Notes under the pieces: generated by a model
Seen by the model: the letters and a program-made list of their open reading frames with translations, nothing else
What the model was told of the DNA's origin: nothing
The model's database searches: none
Assembly (NCBI GenBank): GCA_964007475.1
Contig: OZ023273.1
Location: 4,998,176-5,062,175 of the forward strand
DNA: 64,000 nt
Direction: 5' to 3'
From: Hybos culiciformis
Lineage: Eukaryota; Arthropoda; Insecta; Diptera; Hybotidae
Shown here: positions 1-10,766 of the stretch, in pieces
Numbering within the stretch: position 1 is the first letter of the stretch
Layout: each line of letters begins with the position of its first letter
Made by a program: the position numbers and the translations under genes

Positions 1-2030
1 TATCCAAACCAACAATTTCCAGACATAAAATTGATAAGAATAGTTGAACTAGGAATTTCTAATTTTTTTTTATATATGCAATGATAAAGTTGCATAGGAA
101 AAAAATATGATAAACAAAAAATAAAATTCATAGAATAATGATGCATGCCCTTCATTTTATTCTTCATTACAATTTAATATTAAAATTAATTTTACATTTA
201 TATAGTTACAATAGTTTAAAATATATCATGTAGGTACATGAATGAATAGATAAAAGTCTAACTAATCAAATAAAGATAGATGGCGCCAAAATTGATTGAC
301 ATAGGGGTAAAAAGAGTTCTTAAAATTTTATTTTCTGAAAAGAAATATCATTCGAATAACAAGGGGAACAAATTATTTAACTTTTTGAAACTATAATATT
401 CTACTCATAATTACTCATACGTACTTAAATGAATATATTCTGAGCCATGATTAATTTTTTCCTACTCGTGACGAAGCTACACTAAATTTAATTCTTTTTC
501 TTTTATAGCAAAAAAAATATTATATCTTCATATCATTTATCTTTCTTAAATCTTATAACAAAAAAAAAATAAAAAAATGTGTATTCTATGCTTTCCTTAA
601 ATAGATGATGTTAATGAAATTAAGAATTCTATGTATAAAATATGTACATATACATGCCTATATCAAACATATATAACATTATCTATCTATCTATATCTAT
701 GTATTAAAAAAAACAAACATATGTGATATTTAATTTTATTCAAAACAAAATTAAATAATAAGGACGGATTAACCTTTTGTAAAAGTTTTATTTTTGTACC
801 ACTTAATTACCACCATCATGAACTTCAAAGCCAAATTTCTCTTTGAATTTTCTATAAACAAATATAGTTTTTTTCAATTATCGCCCCTTATTTAATAATA
901 ACAATCAACTTTAATAAAGTAAAGGTAGTTAAGGTTTTCTGTTTTTTTTTTTTTTTTTGGATCTATACAATATGATTAGGTTTATGGTTAATAATATATA
1001 GATAAAATCTAAAGCTTACAAAATTTAACAAAAAATTTAAAAATTCCTTGACATTATAGTCAGACATTATATTTTTAGTTTTATACTATATTAACTATTA
1101 TTGATTTGATTCAGGACAAAAAAAAAAATTTAACTTACTTTAATATTATATAGGTATATATTTATACTATAAATATAATTTTCAAATCATATGGGTTACA
1201 TATGATAAGAAGAATATAGTAGAAGGAAGAGAACCAAAGTATATATAAAAATTTATAGAGACTGCGCATTTTCCAGGAAAATTTATTTTAGAAAGAATTT
1301 CCAAGGGAAATTATTTAATTTAATTTTATTGATTTCGGTCTTCTCAAAGCTCTCTCTGAGTTACAACTATGGTGACATTTTATAGGACTGGAACTACAGG
1401 CGTATTCCTAAATACATTCTATAATAAAAAAATTATTTCTCTTTCTACAATTTTTGGTACTTTATTGATAAAAAGAAAATATTTAAGAATGTTATCTCCT
1501 TTCAATCTGTATATATACAATTTAAAAGCTTCCCATTTCGAATTATCTCTTTTTTTGTGTCCCTGGAGAATATTTATTTTCTAATTAACTTCAGACAGTA
1601 GGAGAAAAAAATTCATAAGTAATGATGCTTGCTTACTGAAATAATATTTTATTTTTTATTTTTCCCCAATTGTATGTACTTTTTATAATATAACATACAT
1701 TTTTCTTAGTCCTATTTTATATACTAAAGTTAGTTGCTAAAAATTATTATAAATCGTTTTGTAATCGAGTCATTCTGTTAATATAATTATATTTCAGTTA
1801 TTTTAATAAATTGGAAAATAATTTTTGTGTATAACAAAGTTAAGAGGATGTTAAAATTTAAAATGATTTCGTATGAAATCAACACATCTGATTTATAGTA
1901 ATAGTGAGAACAAAAATGTCAGCATTGTTAAAGGAATAACGTAATAACGTAACAAATGGAACAAATTTAAAATTACATGTTATTTAGGTAGTCACCACAG
2001 TATATGAACAGATATATAAAAAAGTGTGAT
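1..2030. other. AT-rich upstream DNA, no gene seen
   Basis: No coding frame here has normal composition or a recognisable domain. The only open frame of note, at 1369-1584 on the plus strand, is 71 codons of phenylalanine-, leucine- and isoleucine-rich sequence with no motif and is best read as chance. There are poly-T and poly-A runs (for example about 941-958) and a short TATC-type microsatellite near 681-702. I see no tRNA, no transposon end and no splice-bounded exon. Confidence 0.6.
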
Positions 2031-2418
2031 AAATAGCTGATGTTGCTAAATGAATTCTCCACTAGCTCGATTTGAACTATTTAGATAAAATCTATACTCT
2101 AGTATCAATCAATACTTATAATGACGTTTATTATTGAATAATTTCTCATGTCACATATTACCACACTTAACCAAAAATTTAATTTACTTAAAAGAGCTAA
2201 AAAAGGAGAAAAATAAAAGCTTAAAAGCACTAAAATACCAGAAAAAAAAACTTTTACCAAACTTCTGTGTATAAAATGAAAATAACGAAAAAGTTTTTCT
2301 TTTAACACCACAATGTTGTTATCAGCATCCGTTTTTGTTTTTGTGTTTTTTTCCTTCATTTTTTCACCTTTTCTGCTGTTTGTTTTGCTATATGGGAAGA
2401 GTACACACATAAAAATAA

Positions 2419-2457
2419 CAACAACAACAACAACTATAACAACAGCAACAACAAAAA
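2419..2457. repeat. (AAC)n microsatellite
   Basis: An imperfect run of AAC trinucleotides, interrupted by one TAT and one AGC unit. It lies inside the interval bounded by the 2.0/3.6-kb inverted repeats and gives the spurious threonine-rich open frame there. Confidence 0.85.
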
Positions 2458-3300
2458 ATTTATTATGGTCCATCAGACTCCAAAAAACAAAAAAAAAACA
2501 TTATAACACAGAAAAGAGCAAAATAATAAAAAAACAAAAAAGATAAACTTGAAGTATTTTTTATTTTTTTTTGATATTATTTTTTTTTTTGAAATGAAAA
2601 GTTTCAGTTTACTCTCAGCTTTTTACCGAATCGGATTCCAAATATCGGAATAATTATATATTTAAAAACAAAAAAACAAAACAAAAAAAAAAAAAAAAGA
2701 AAACAAAAAACTATCATATCGAGAAAATTAATCTTTATTCCTTTTTATTTTGAATAAATGAATAAAAAAAATTTTAATTTTAATTTATGATAAATTTTTA
2801 GTGGGGGACAAAACAAAAATGTATTTAAATTGGTAATTTTTAACTAATTTTTATTTATTTTATCAAAAGTGGATGGATTGAGAATTTCATTTCATAAATT
2901 TATTATTCTCGGATGAAAACGTAAACAAAAAAAAAAATAAAGAAAATTATAATATTTTATTTTTTTTTTAATTCTTTAATATTTGGAAAGGATACATGAC
3001 TCGAAGGATATGTACCCTCTACTATACATAATGAAAATTTAAGAAAAACAAATAAATAAATTTTATGGAAAATTCAAAAAAATAAGGTAAAATGTAAATA
3101 AAAAAAAAAAAAAAATTTAATAGTTTAAAAAATAAATAAATCTATTTGCCTGAATCCGGGGATCAGGATAAATAAAAAGTAAAAAAAAAAAAATATAAAC
3201 AAACAAGTAAAATATAAAAAACAAGCAAAAAAAAAAATTTTTTTGAAATTCTTATTAAAATTCAAATTGAAAATATTTTTGGTTTGATTATAATAGTTAA

Positions 3301-3320
3301 AATAATAATAATAATAATAA
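3301..3320. repeat. (AAT)n microsatellite
   Basis: A short uninterrupted run of AAT/ATA units in AT-rich DNA. Confidence 0.8.
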
Positions 3321-3641
3321 AAAAGAAAAAATCTTACTTAGTTGACAGTAGTTGTTGTTCACATAATTTTTATTTTAAAATAAATTTTCTTCTTTAAATT
3401 GTTATTGTATTTTTTTTTATTTATTAAAATACTTTTCTTTTATGGTTATAATTTTATATTATTTCTCAAAATGTTAAAAACTATGAAATGAAACTGCGAT
3501 GAATAATAACAAAACAGCACACCCATTTATCTTGTTCGTTGACGTTTATTATTAAAGTGGAAAACATTACTTATATACCTTGCTATGTAAATAGTTTAAA
3601 ATCGAGCTAGTGGAGAACTTATTTAGGAAGATTAGCTATTT

Positions 3642-6575
3642 GTAACAAGCAAAAAAAATAGATCTTTTCATATGATTATACATAATATAGTAACATTCAA
3701 CATAAAAATTTCGGAAACTCAATTTACACGAGTGTAAGAGAGTATTATTTGGAATTAATTAAAAAAGAAAACACAACCCATAAAAACAAAGATTTTATTA
3801 TACTAATCTATTAGGTACATCGAAATCCCTTAAAATAATTAATTAGTTGTCGATGTGCAAAATTTCATTTCAATCGGAAGGCAAAAAGTCAATTTTCACT
3901 TCCTAAATTTGGGTACAATCCACGCTACCAATTTTATTTAAAAGATATAAAAAAATATTATAAATTAAAACTATAATTTTCGACCATAAATTTTTGTTAC
4001 AATTAATTTGCTATACATTTTTGGACGAGTTATTGTATGCATTTAATAATTTGAATTCATACTATGAGAAAACAACCAGATTTTGATTATAATCTTTCTG
4101 CTGTATATTTTATTACTGATTTCTGAATATAATTTTATTCTATTAGAATTTGATTCCAATTAAAATTACAACAATTGACGACAAACGCAATATACGAAAA
4201 TGAACTACATATTATATTTTTTTCTAATATAATTAGATATATTCTTCTGCTGAAAGGATGTTCCTTTTTTTCATTTTATTGTACTGAATGTTCTCAGTAT
4301 CAAACCGTATTTGCTAGCTGAAATTTTGAACTAAAAATTAAAAATGATTTGAAAGTTAAATAAGCAAATGTTAAGGCTTAGAATAATATAATTTAATTTT
4401 TCACGAATAATGTGGTTTTTCTTGAATTTTAGAAAAATTAAATAATGTGATTGTTGCACCAAATTTTACTAATTCGATTATCTACAAAATGAAATGTGAA
4501 AAATTAATGAATAAATGATTTCTTCCATTATAAAAAGGATTATTACTTTATATAAATATTTTTTACCTACAAATTAATTGAAAATAGAAATTTTCTTTTT
4601 CTAAAAAAAAAATAAATTAAAAACACCCACTTTTAGTTTATTTTTTTTTATTCAAATAAATTAAACCTACGTACAATTTCTCTTTTTTATTGGTTAAACA
4701 AACCTTTTTTTTTTGTGCTTTGAATAATTTTTCGCAATTGCCATTAATACCAATTAGTTTGTTATACATTTGAGTTTGAGAAAATTGATAATCTTGTATA
4801 CATAGAAAAATTTTACCATTAATTTTTATAAAAGTAAAAAAAAAAGAAGAAGATTCCAATTAATTTTTTTTTTTTGTTTTTTTTAAATCTAAAAATATTT
4901 TCAAAAATTTCAATTTAAGATAACAATTGTCTTGGCAACACTCTTTTTAAGAGTCCAAAAGAATTATTTCTAAAATTTTATTCATCTACCTACATATAAT
5001 ATATATTTTGTTTGTCCAATATCATCAGCTATATATATTTATATTATATAATTAATGTTATCACTCTAGGTTTCAGGTGTATATACATAAGAAATTATGA
5101 AATTTATATAGATTTCTTTATATTTCTCAGTCTAATAAAAGAACATTCCAAAAAAAATTAGATACGATTCTGTTGTCTTGGAGTTTTTAAAATTTTTTTT
5201 TATTTTTTTTAACATTGATTCCATTTAATCGTAGAGTCCTTGACTTGATTTATCTATAATTGAGTTCTATAAAAATCCAATTAAATTTATTTTACAATCT
5301 TATTCGAATATATATTTCACATCTTTTTGCGTAGTTTAATCTTTATTTAATTATAATTTGTTAAATTTATTAAGTAATACAAAATTAATTCTTGATTTCC
5401 AAGTATGAAATGATAGTTACATTATATTTATGTACATACAATGTAAAATATATATAATATAAATTGTGAAATATATGATATTGTTATATATAAATATTTA
5501 TATGTTCAAATGTTTTATATGCATATAAGTAATGTGATATAATTTTATATGTAAAATAAAAATAAAATATTCTCAATGGACTATAAAAAATATTTATATT
5601 TTTTTTTTTTCGAAATTTATCGAAACTAAATGGTTGGTTTAATAATCAAATTGCTTTTTTTGCTCTCTGAAGACAACAAGGACTATAAACATAATTATAT
5701 AGTAAATCAAACTTTTATTCGTATATTATATAAAAATTATTACGATATTATGTAAATTTTTAATTGATGCCATTCTCGTATTGAACTAAAATAATAACTT
5801 GAAAGTAAAACTATGTTATAGTTGAAAATAAAGTTTTTTAAAATAAGTTTGTTGATATATGTGTACTATAAAAAAGAGCCTGGATTCGATTTGTTTAGAA
5901 ATTATAAAATTATTTACACTTCATTTATTATTTTGTCAAAGTTTTTCTTTTGTTTAATATAATTTTAAACTTCCTGATGAAAATAATATTCTATGATCGT
6001 AATTTTTTTTTTTTTTTTTTTTTTTTTAATTAAAATTTATTAAAATGTAAATTATTTACTGTTATTTTGATTTTTCATGCAAAATATTAATGCCCCGAAG
6101 AAAACTTTTGCGTAAACAACTTTTTTAATCAAAATAAGTTGAATGGTTTTTTTTTTTTCATTTTGTTTTCAAGTTATTTGTTTTGGAAAAAAAAAGAAAA
6201 AAAGTTTTTCATTTTTCTGCTCTTTTCGAATTTATATATTTTATTTTGTAATTGAAAAGAATTTTCATTTAAAAAAATAGAATTATTTTAACAGAAATAT
6301 AATAATAAGTTTTTTCCCTTAAGAGAAACCAAAATGTTAAAAAAGAAAGAAAAAATCTGTCTGTCGCCATCATAAATCGAAAGTAGTCTAGTCGATTATG
6401 CTTTGTGTGCCAATTTATAGAAAAATAAAAAAATTAAAAAAAATGTTGTATGCGGAATAAAATCCTCCTATTTACTATCGTATGTATGTCTATATAAAAA
6501 AAAATTGGCGAACCATTCAAAATTTCATTCTTCGATGAGATTTAGTCGCAACACCCATTATTTCTTTTTACCAAA
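3642..6575. other. AT-rich upstream DNA, no gene seen
   Basis: There is no supported gene. The minus-strand frame at 4638-4859 is 73 lysine- and phenylalanine-rich codons with no domain. The stretch near 3820-3930 is slightly less AT-rich but matches nothing I recognise. A long poly-T run sits at about 6003-6027. Confidence 0.6.
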
Positions 6576-6774
6576 AGTATCACAAAGGTATTATTTCATA
6601 CAACTTTTTTAAGTATAAAAAATAACAACACTGTCGTTCAGCTCCATTTTATAGTATTTGTAAAGATGTTCATGAATTGAACAAAATCTATGCAATACTA
6701 TGAAATGGAGCTAATCGCCACTTAGCTATTTCGTACTTAAAATAGTTGTATTAAATGGTTTCTCTGTGTATACT
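6576..6774. mobile_element. Palindromic MITE-like element, about 200 bp
   Basis: The two halves are imperfect inverted copies of each other, centred near 6675 (TTCATGAATTGAA). Matching blocks include CAGCTCCATTTTATAGTATT (6639-6658) against the complement of AATACTATGAAATGGAGCT (6694-6712), and ATACAAC (6598-6604) against GTTGTAT (6745-6751). The similarity fades at the outer edges near GTATCAC and GTGTATAC. This is the structure of a foldback or MITE with no coding capacity. The family and target duplication could not be assigned. Confidence 0.65.
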
Positions 6775-9174
6775 GTATACTCTGTGTTTATATATAAATA
6801 GAATAAAAATGAGATATTATTTTAAAAGTCAAAGGCTAAATACAAAATAAAATTTGACTTCTAAAATTGAAGAGATCAAAAAACTTGGAACAATTTATTC
6901 CACGTCACTATCAATTTATAAGTGCATCTTATAATTGTTTTCTGTTTAATATATATATAATAAGTCTGATAATTAGTTTGAAATACGAACATCAAAACCA
7001 AAATTCTTTAAGTAGTTGCTAGTCAAATATTGTGTAGATTATATATAATTTAAATTTCTAGATAATTTCAGTTTTATTTCTTAAATAAAGCTAAATTAGA
7101 AATAGATGAATATTATAATTCACCGCATATTAGATAATTTCAATTATCAAAAAATTATTTAAAATAATAAAGTCATTATACTTAAATTTTAACAAATATG
7201 TAGGTATATTTAATATCAATTTTTGTTTTGATTAATATTCATATTTCGTCGTCTCGTTTATTTCAAATTTTATATTATTTTTTTATATGAACTTTTAATC
7301 AAATTGACCTATGACCGACTCTACAATGAAAAGTAAAAATAATTCTTAAAAAAAAATGAATTGTATATATAAAATACACATATAATAATACGTTGAAGAA
7401 AACATAAACATTCTCTTGGGATTTAGCTTTTTTATTATTTTCTTTCTATGTTATATTCCCATTTTTATTTTTGTGGCTTTTCTTTATGCCCTTTGATTGC
7501 TATTTTTATTTTTTTTTATTTTTCTTATTGTGTACTTTTCTTTATTAATATCCTTTTTGGACTTTTGGGGATATCGTAAAATATTTAAAAAAAAAAACAA
7601 ATAAACGTGATTTGACGCATAAAAAGTAAATATTAGTATTCTTTTTTGTTCGGCTTTTGATGAAAAATAAAGAATTCCCTTTGTATTGAGAATGTCTAAA
7701 AAGTTTTTTAATTTTCTTGTTTTTTTTTTTTAATTTGGTCACTAAGTAGAAATTACAAGAATAGTTAGTAGTTCAAAGTTGAAATTAAAAAAAAAATTGT
7801 TTTATTAATTCTTTTTTTTCTTTTTTGTAAATTTACTTTCAACTCTGTCTTTTTTGTTTTGATGAACCATGGATTTTTTTTCAATGAATAATAATGTCAT
7901 GTTGTTAATTTATTTTGACACAGAAAGGTCTTAGAGGGGTTCATAGATCTGGAAATTAACTTCTCTTAAATTGTTGAATTGTACAAACTGTTCTCTTCAA
8001 GTTCAACTCGTAGTGTTTCTGTTAGAAATGAATTTTTTTTCTTAATAATAAATATATTGAAATTTTTTTTTAATTATGTGCACAGTCAGTAATTCAGTAT
8101 AATCAATCACTGAAAAAATAATAATTCTTCTCTCTGGTAACATGTGTTCACAATCTTGCATTTGTTAATTAAACATAATATAGCAAATGAATTGTGTTTG
8201 TACTCCAAAAATAAATTATAATCTAACACAATTTCTGAAATTTTTATGTTGAGTATTGACTTGTATAATCATATCGAACAAATAGCTTTTATCACTATTT
8301 CGACTTCAAATATTTACTTAAATAGGAATTATATACAGAAATTATATCTGCGGCAGTTTAATTGAATGATAATATTAGAAATAATTAATGAAGTTAGAAA
8401 ATAATTACCTTGACAAAAAAACAAAGAAGATATTTATTACTAACGACGTCTTAATTATAACATTTCTTAGAAACAATACTCTTTGGCCCTATTTTTATCT
8501 TCATTTGGTAGTCCTAGTAATGAGAAAATATCTTCAAATTGGTCATTTTAAATGTACAAATTATATTTACAAAATGAATGAAAATAATTCCCTAGAAAAC
8601 ATTTTAATCCCCAAAAATTCTATTATTAGCTTTTCTCTTTGATCTTGTCTACCTTTTTTTTTTTGTTTTTTTTTTTATTATTCCTTTTAATTAAATCAAC
8701 AAATTTTTGATAATTTTCTTAAGGATCATAATGCTGTCCAACTTTAAAATCAGATTTTTATTTTTTTTATGTCTTTTTATACAATTTTTTTTTTATATCG
8801 AAATTTTCATTTATTTTTCAAGGTCTGTGATTATTTTTTTTTGATTCAAAAGAACTAAAAGAAGAATATTTATTTTGATAAAAAAAAAAGAAAAAAAAAA
8901 GAAATAAAATAAAAAAAATATTAAAGATAAAAAGAAATTATTTAAATTAAGTTCAAATAAGTAAAAAATAAAAAATTCGTCTTTCTTTTTGTGGCTAGTA
9001 TTAAATTTTAATAAGATTTTAAATCAAATTTCTGAGAAAAAATTTTCTTCTAAAATAAGAAAAAGAAGAAAAATAAATAAATTTAAAGCAAAAATTTAGA
9101 AGAAAGAAATATTCAGTGAAAAAGTATATAAAAAAATTAAATACAAGATTTAAGAAAATTCATATAAATAAAAT
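6775..9174. other. AT-rich DNA upstream of exon 1, promoter region not resolved
   Basis: No additional exon or RNA gene is visible. The open frames at 7545-7742 (minus) and 8388-8642 (plus) are low-complexity and lack domains. As this is the sequence directly 5' of the first coding exon, the promoter and 5' UTR of the receptor gene probably lie here or further upstream behind a non-coding exon. The base composition (poly-A, poly-T and purine-rich tracts at 8880-9130) prevents confident recognition of promoter elements. Confidence 0.5.
9125..9133 (+). promoter_or_regulatory. TATA-like sequence 42 bp before the start codon
   Basis: TATATAAAA ends 41 bases before the ATG of exon 1. Such strings are common by chance in this composition, and the spacing would give a very short 5' UTR, so it may have no function. 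Confidence 0.15.
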
Positions 9175-9271
9175 ATGGAAAAATTACGTAAAACTTTATC
9201 ATGGATTCTATTTTGTGGAATAATTTTGTCAAAGAACTCATTAGGAGCAATAACATCAGTTTCAGTTAAAG
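9175..9271 (+). CDS. Exon 1, signal peptide of an LDL-receptor-family protein (partial gene)
   Basis: The first coding exon starts with ATGG in an A-rich leader and encodes 32 codons plus one base. The peptide begins MEKLRK, a basic n-region, followed by a hydrophobic core rich in leucine and isoleucine (residues about 8-18) and then small and polar residues with SLGA near residues 22-25, where signal peptidase could cut. This is the layout of a cleaved secretory signal. The exon ends AAAG, followed by the donor GTAAAC at 9272, leaving phase 1, which is exactly the phase needed by the LDLa exon at 61520. The joined split codon would be GAA (Glu33). The connection across 52 kb is inferred, and an unseen exon may lie between. 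The minus-strand open frame over the same bases is a shadow. The product would enter the secretory pathway. Confidence 0.7.
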
Positions 9272-9589
9272 GTAAACATTTCTGGTTAATTTTTTTTAAA
9301 TAAATTATTAATTTCATCCAATTTTCGGTCAATGGTATTTCAATTTTACAAATAATTTCAAAAGAATCAATATTTTTGATATGAAGAAGACATGAAAAAC
9401 AGAAGAATAAATTTCAATGATATGGCTTTAGGGCTTTAGGGAGAATAAATTCTTTGATTAAAACTACAATATGGATACTTGGAGCAGAGACAAAATGTAT
9501 ATATTTGTGGAATAATTTTAGCCATTATTCGTTTTCGTTTTGTGTTTCCAATGGCTCTTATATTATATTTTTCAAAATAATATACTAGT

Positions 9590-9775
9590 CGTTTACTTTA
9601 AAGCAGGCGAAAGTAAATTTATTAAAAAGGCGACAAAAGCGACTTCAATAATACGGATTTTCAATTGATTGTCGTCTAGACGACAAGTCGCCTGAAGGCG
9701 ACAGCGACTTCCATGATACCAAATTGTCGCTTTTGGCGACTGGCGACGGCGACAGCGCCTTACATGATAAGGGCT
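9590..9775. mobile_element. GCGAC-rich palindromic repeat (MITE-like)
   Basis: This is a sharp island of GC-richer sequence built from repeats of GGCGAC and GCGACTTC followed by (A)ATRATA. Near its middle is the perfect 18-bp palindrome TTGTCGTCTAGACGACAA (9669-9686). On either side GGCGACAAAAGCGAC (9629-9643) and GTCGCTTTTGGCGAC (9726-9740) are inverted with 13 of 15 matches. The element could fold into a hairpin. The edges and family are uncertain. It lies 320 bp inside intron 1. Confidence 0.55.
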
Positions 9776-10236
9776 ATTATGTTCAAATTTCCAAATGGCG
9801 GGACGCTACTTTTTTAATATTTCATCCCATTGAAACATATTGGCTTCATAATATTAAATCTACACTTACTCTATTATAAGATGGTTTTTATTCAGTGGTT
9901 TAGTATCTAATATATATAATTAGCTTAAATGTGTGAGAGACATTTATTGACATTTATGTAAAACAATTTGCCGGGATTAAAAACAAAAAAAAATTAAATA
10001 AGTGACGATAGCTGTCGATTTTTTGACGGGTTTCGACTATTTATTCATATATGTATTTCGAGTACGGGATAGTAAGTCATAATGAAAATCATAATGCATA
10101 CTGAAATATGATAATGAATAATGCATACTGCAGCAATATACATTTTAAGTCGAAATTTTAGTTGAATAAGCTTTTCCAGAGTTAAATATACTATATATAC
10201 ATAGTAGAAGAAGTTTATATATTTGTTTACTTACAC

Positions 10237-10766
10237 TAATACCTTGTTTATAATTCAGGTTAGAAAGACGTTTTTTCTCCAACCCATGTTCGTTTTGTGT
10301 TGGTTCATATAAAAAATTATCAAAATTAACCTAGTTGAACTAGGTTCTTTAAAACCTAGTTAAATTTACACCCCTGGTATAATCAAAATTTAGGGATTTC
10401 TTAGGGAAATATTGCATCCTGTATCCGTAGCAAATGTATATTGACAAAAAATGTCAATAAAAATGTTATTAATTGTGTCAAATTCAAATTAAAAAAAAAA
10501 ATAATAAATAAATAACAATCAAATATGAAATTGGAAAGAACAGAATTAAACAGAATTGAAAATGCAGAATTCAAAAAGAATTTAAAATTCTTTTATGGCT
10601 AACTAATATTGTCTGTTTATTCATTTTTATTTTTAATTTTTTAATTTTTTCACTTTATTTTTTTAAACGTCAAATCTAACACCAATTAGGTGTAAACGCC
10701 TAATTTCTAACATAGGTTAAATGTAGGCTTAACCTATTTCTAACCTGAAGTGTAAACAAGGTATTA
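10237..10766. mobile_element. TIR element of about 530 bp flanked by TA
   Basis: The left end starts TAATACCTTGTTTA and continues TTCAGGTTAGAAA to 10265. The right end is its reverse complement with about two mismatches (about 10738-10766), giving TIRs of about 29 bp. TA dinucleotides at both edges fit a TA-targeting superfamily such as Tc1/mariner, but this is not proven. Inside is the small palindrome AACCTAGTTGAACTAGGTT, with further copies of CCTAGTT and GTGTAAACGCC-like motifs. There is no transposase frame, so it is a MITE or a deleted derivative. Confidence 0.65.

Larger units (their letters stand above)
2031..3641. mobile_element. TIR-bounded non-coding element, about 1.6 kb (candidate MITE or foldback)
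   Basis: Two inverted copies of a sequence of about 53 bp bound this interval: 2031-2083 and 3588-3641. The core TTCTCCACTAGCTCGATTT (2055-2073) is matched perfectly by its reverse complement at 3599-3617. Outside the core the match continues with a few mismatches, through CTAAAT and AAATAGCT. No target duplication could be fixed because the outer edges fade gradually. The interior has no transposase-like frame. The open frames at 2105-2473 (minus) and 2313-2546 (plus) are low-complexity translations of AT-rich and AAC-repeat DNA. The 14-mer TGACGTTTATTATT occurs in direct orientation just inside both arms (2122-2135 and 3540-3553). It could be one non-autonomous DNA transposon or two separate MITE copies in opposite orientation. 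Confidence 0.6.

Noticed and set aside
2105..2473. 122-codon minus-strand open frame, longest in the window
   Set aside because: It is a translation of AAC repeats and poly-A/poly-T tracts, with runs of valine and lysine, no domain and no splice context.
9150..9332. Minus-strand frame over exon 1
   Set aside because: It is a shadow of the signal-peptide exon; the plus strand has a start, a signal peptide and a consensus donor.
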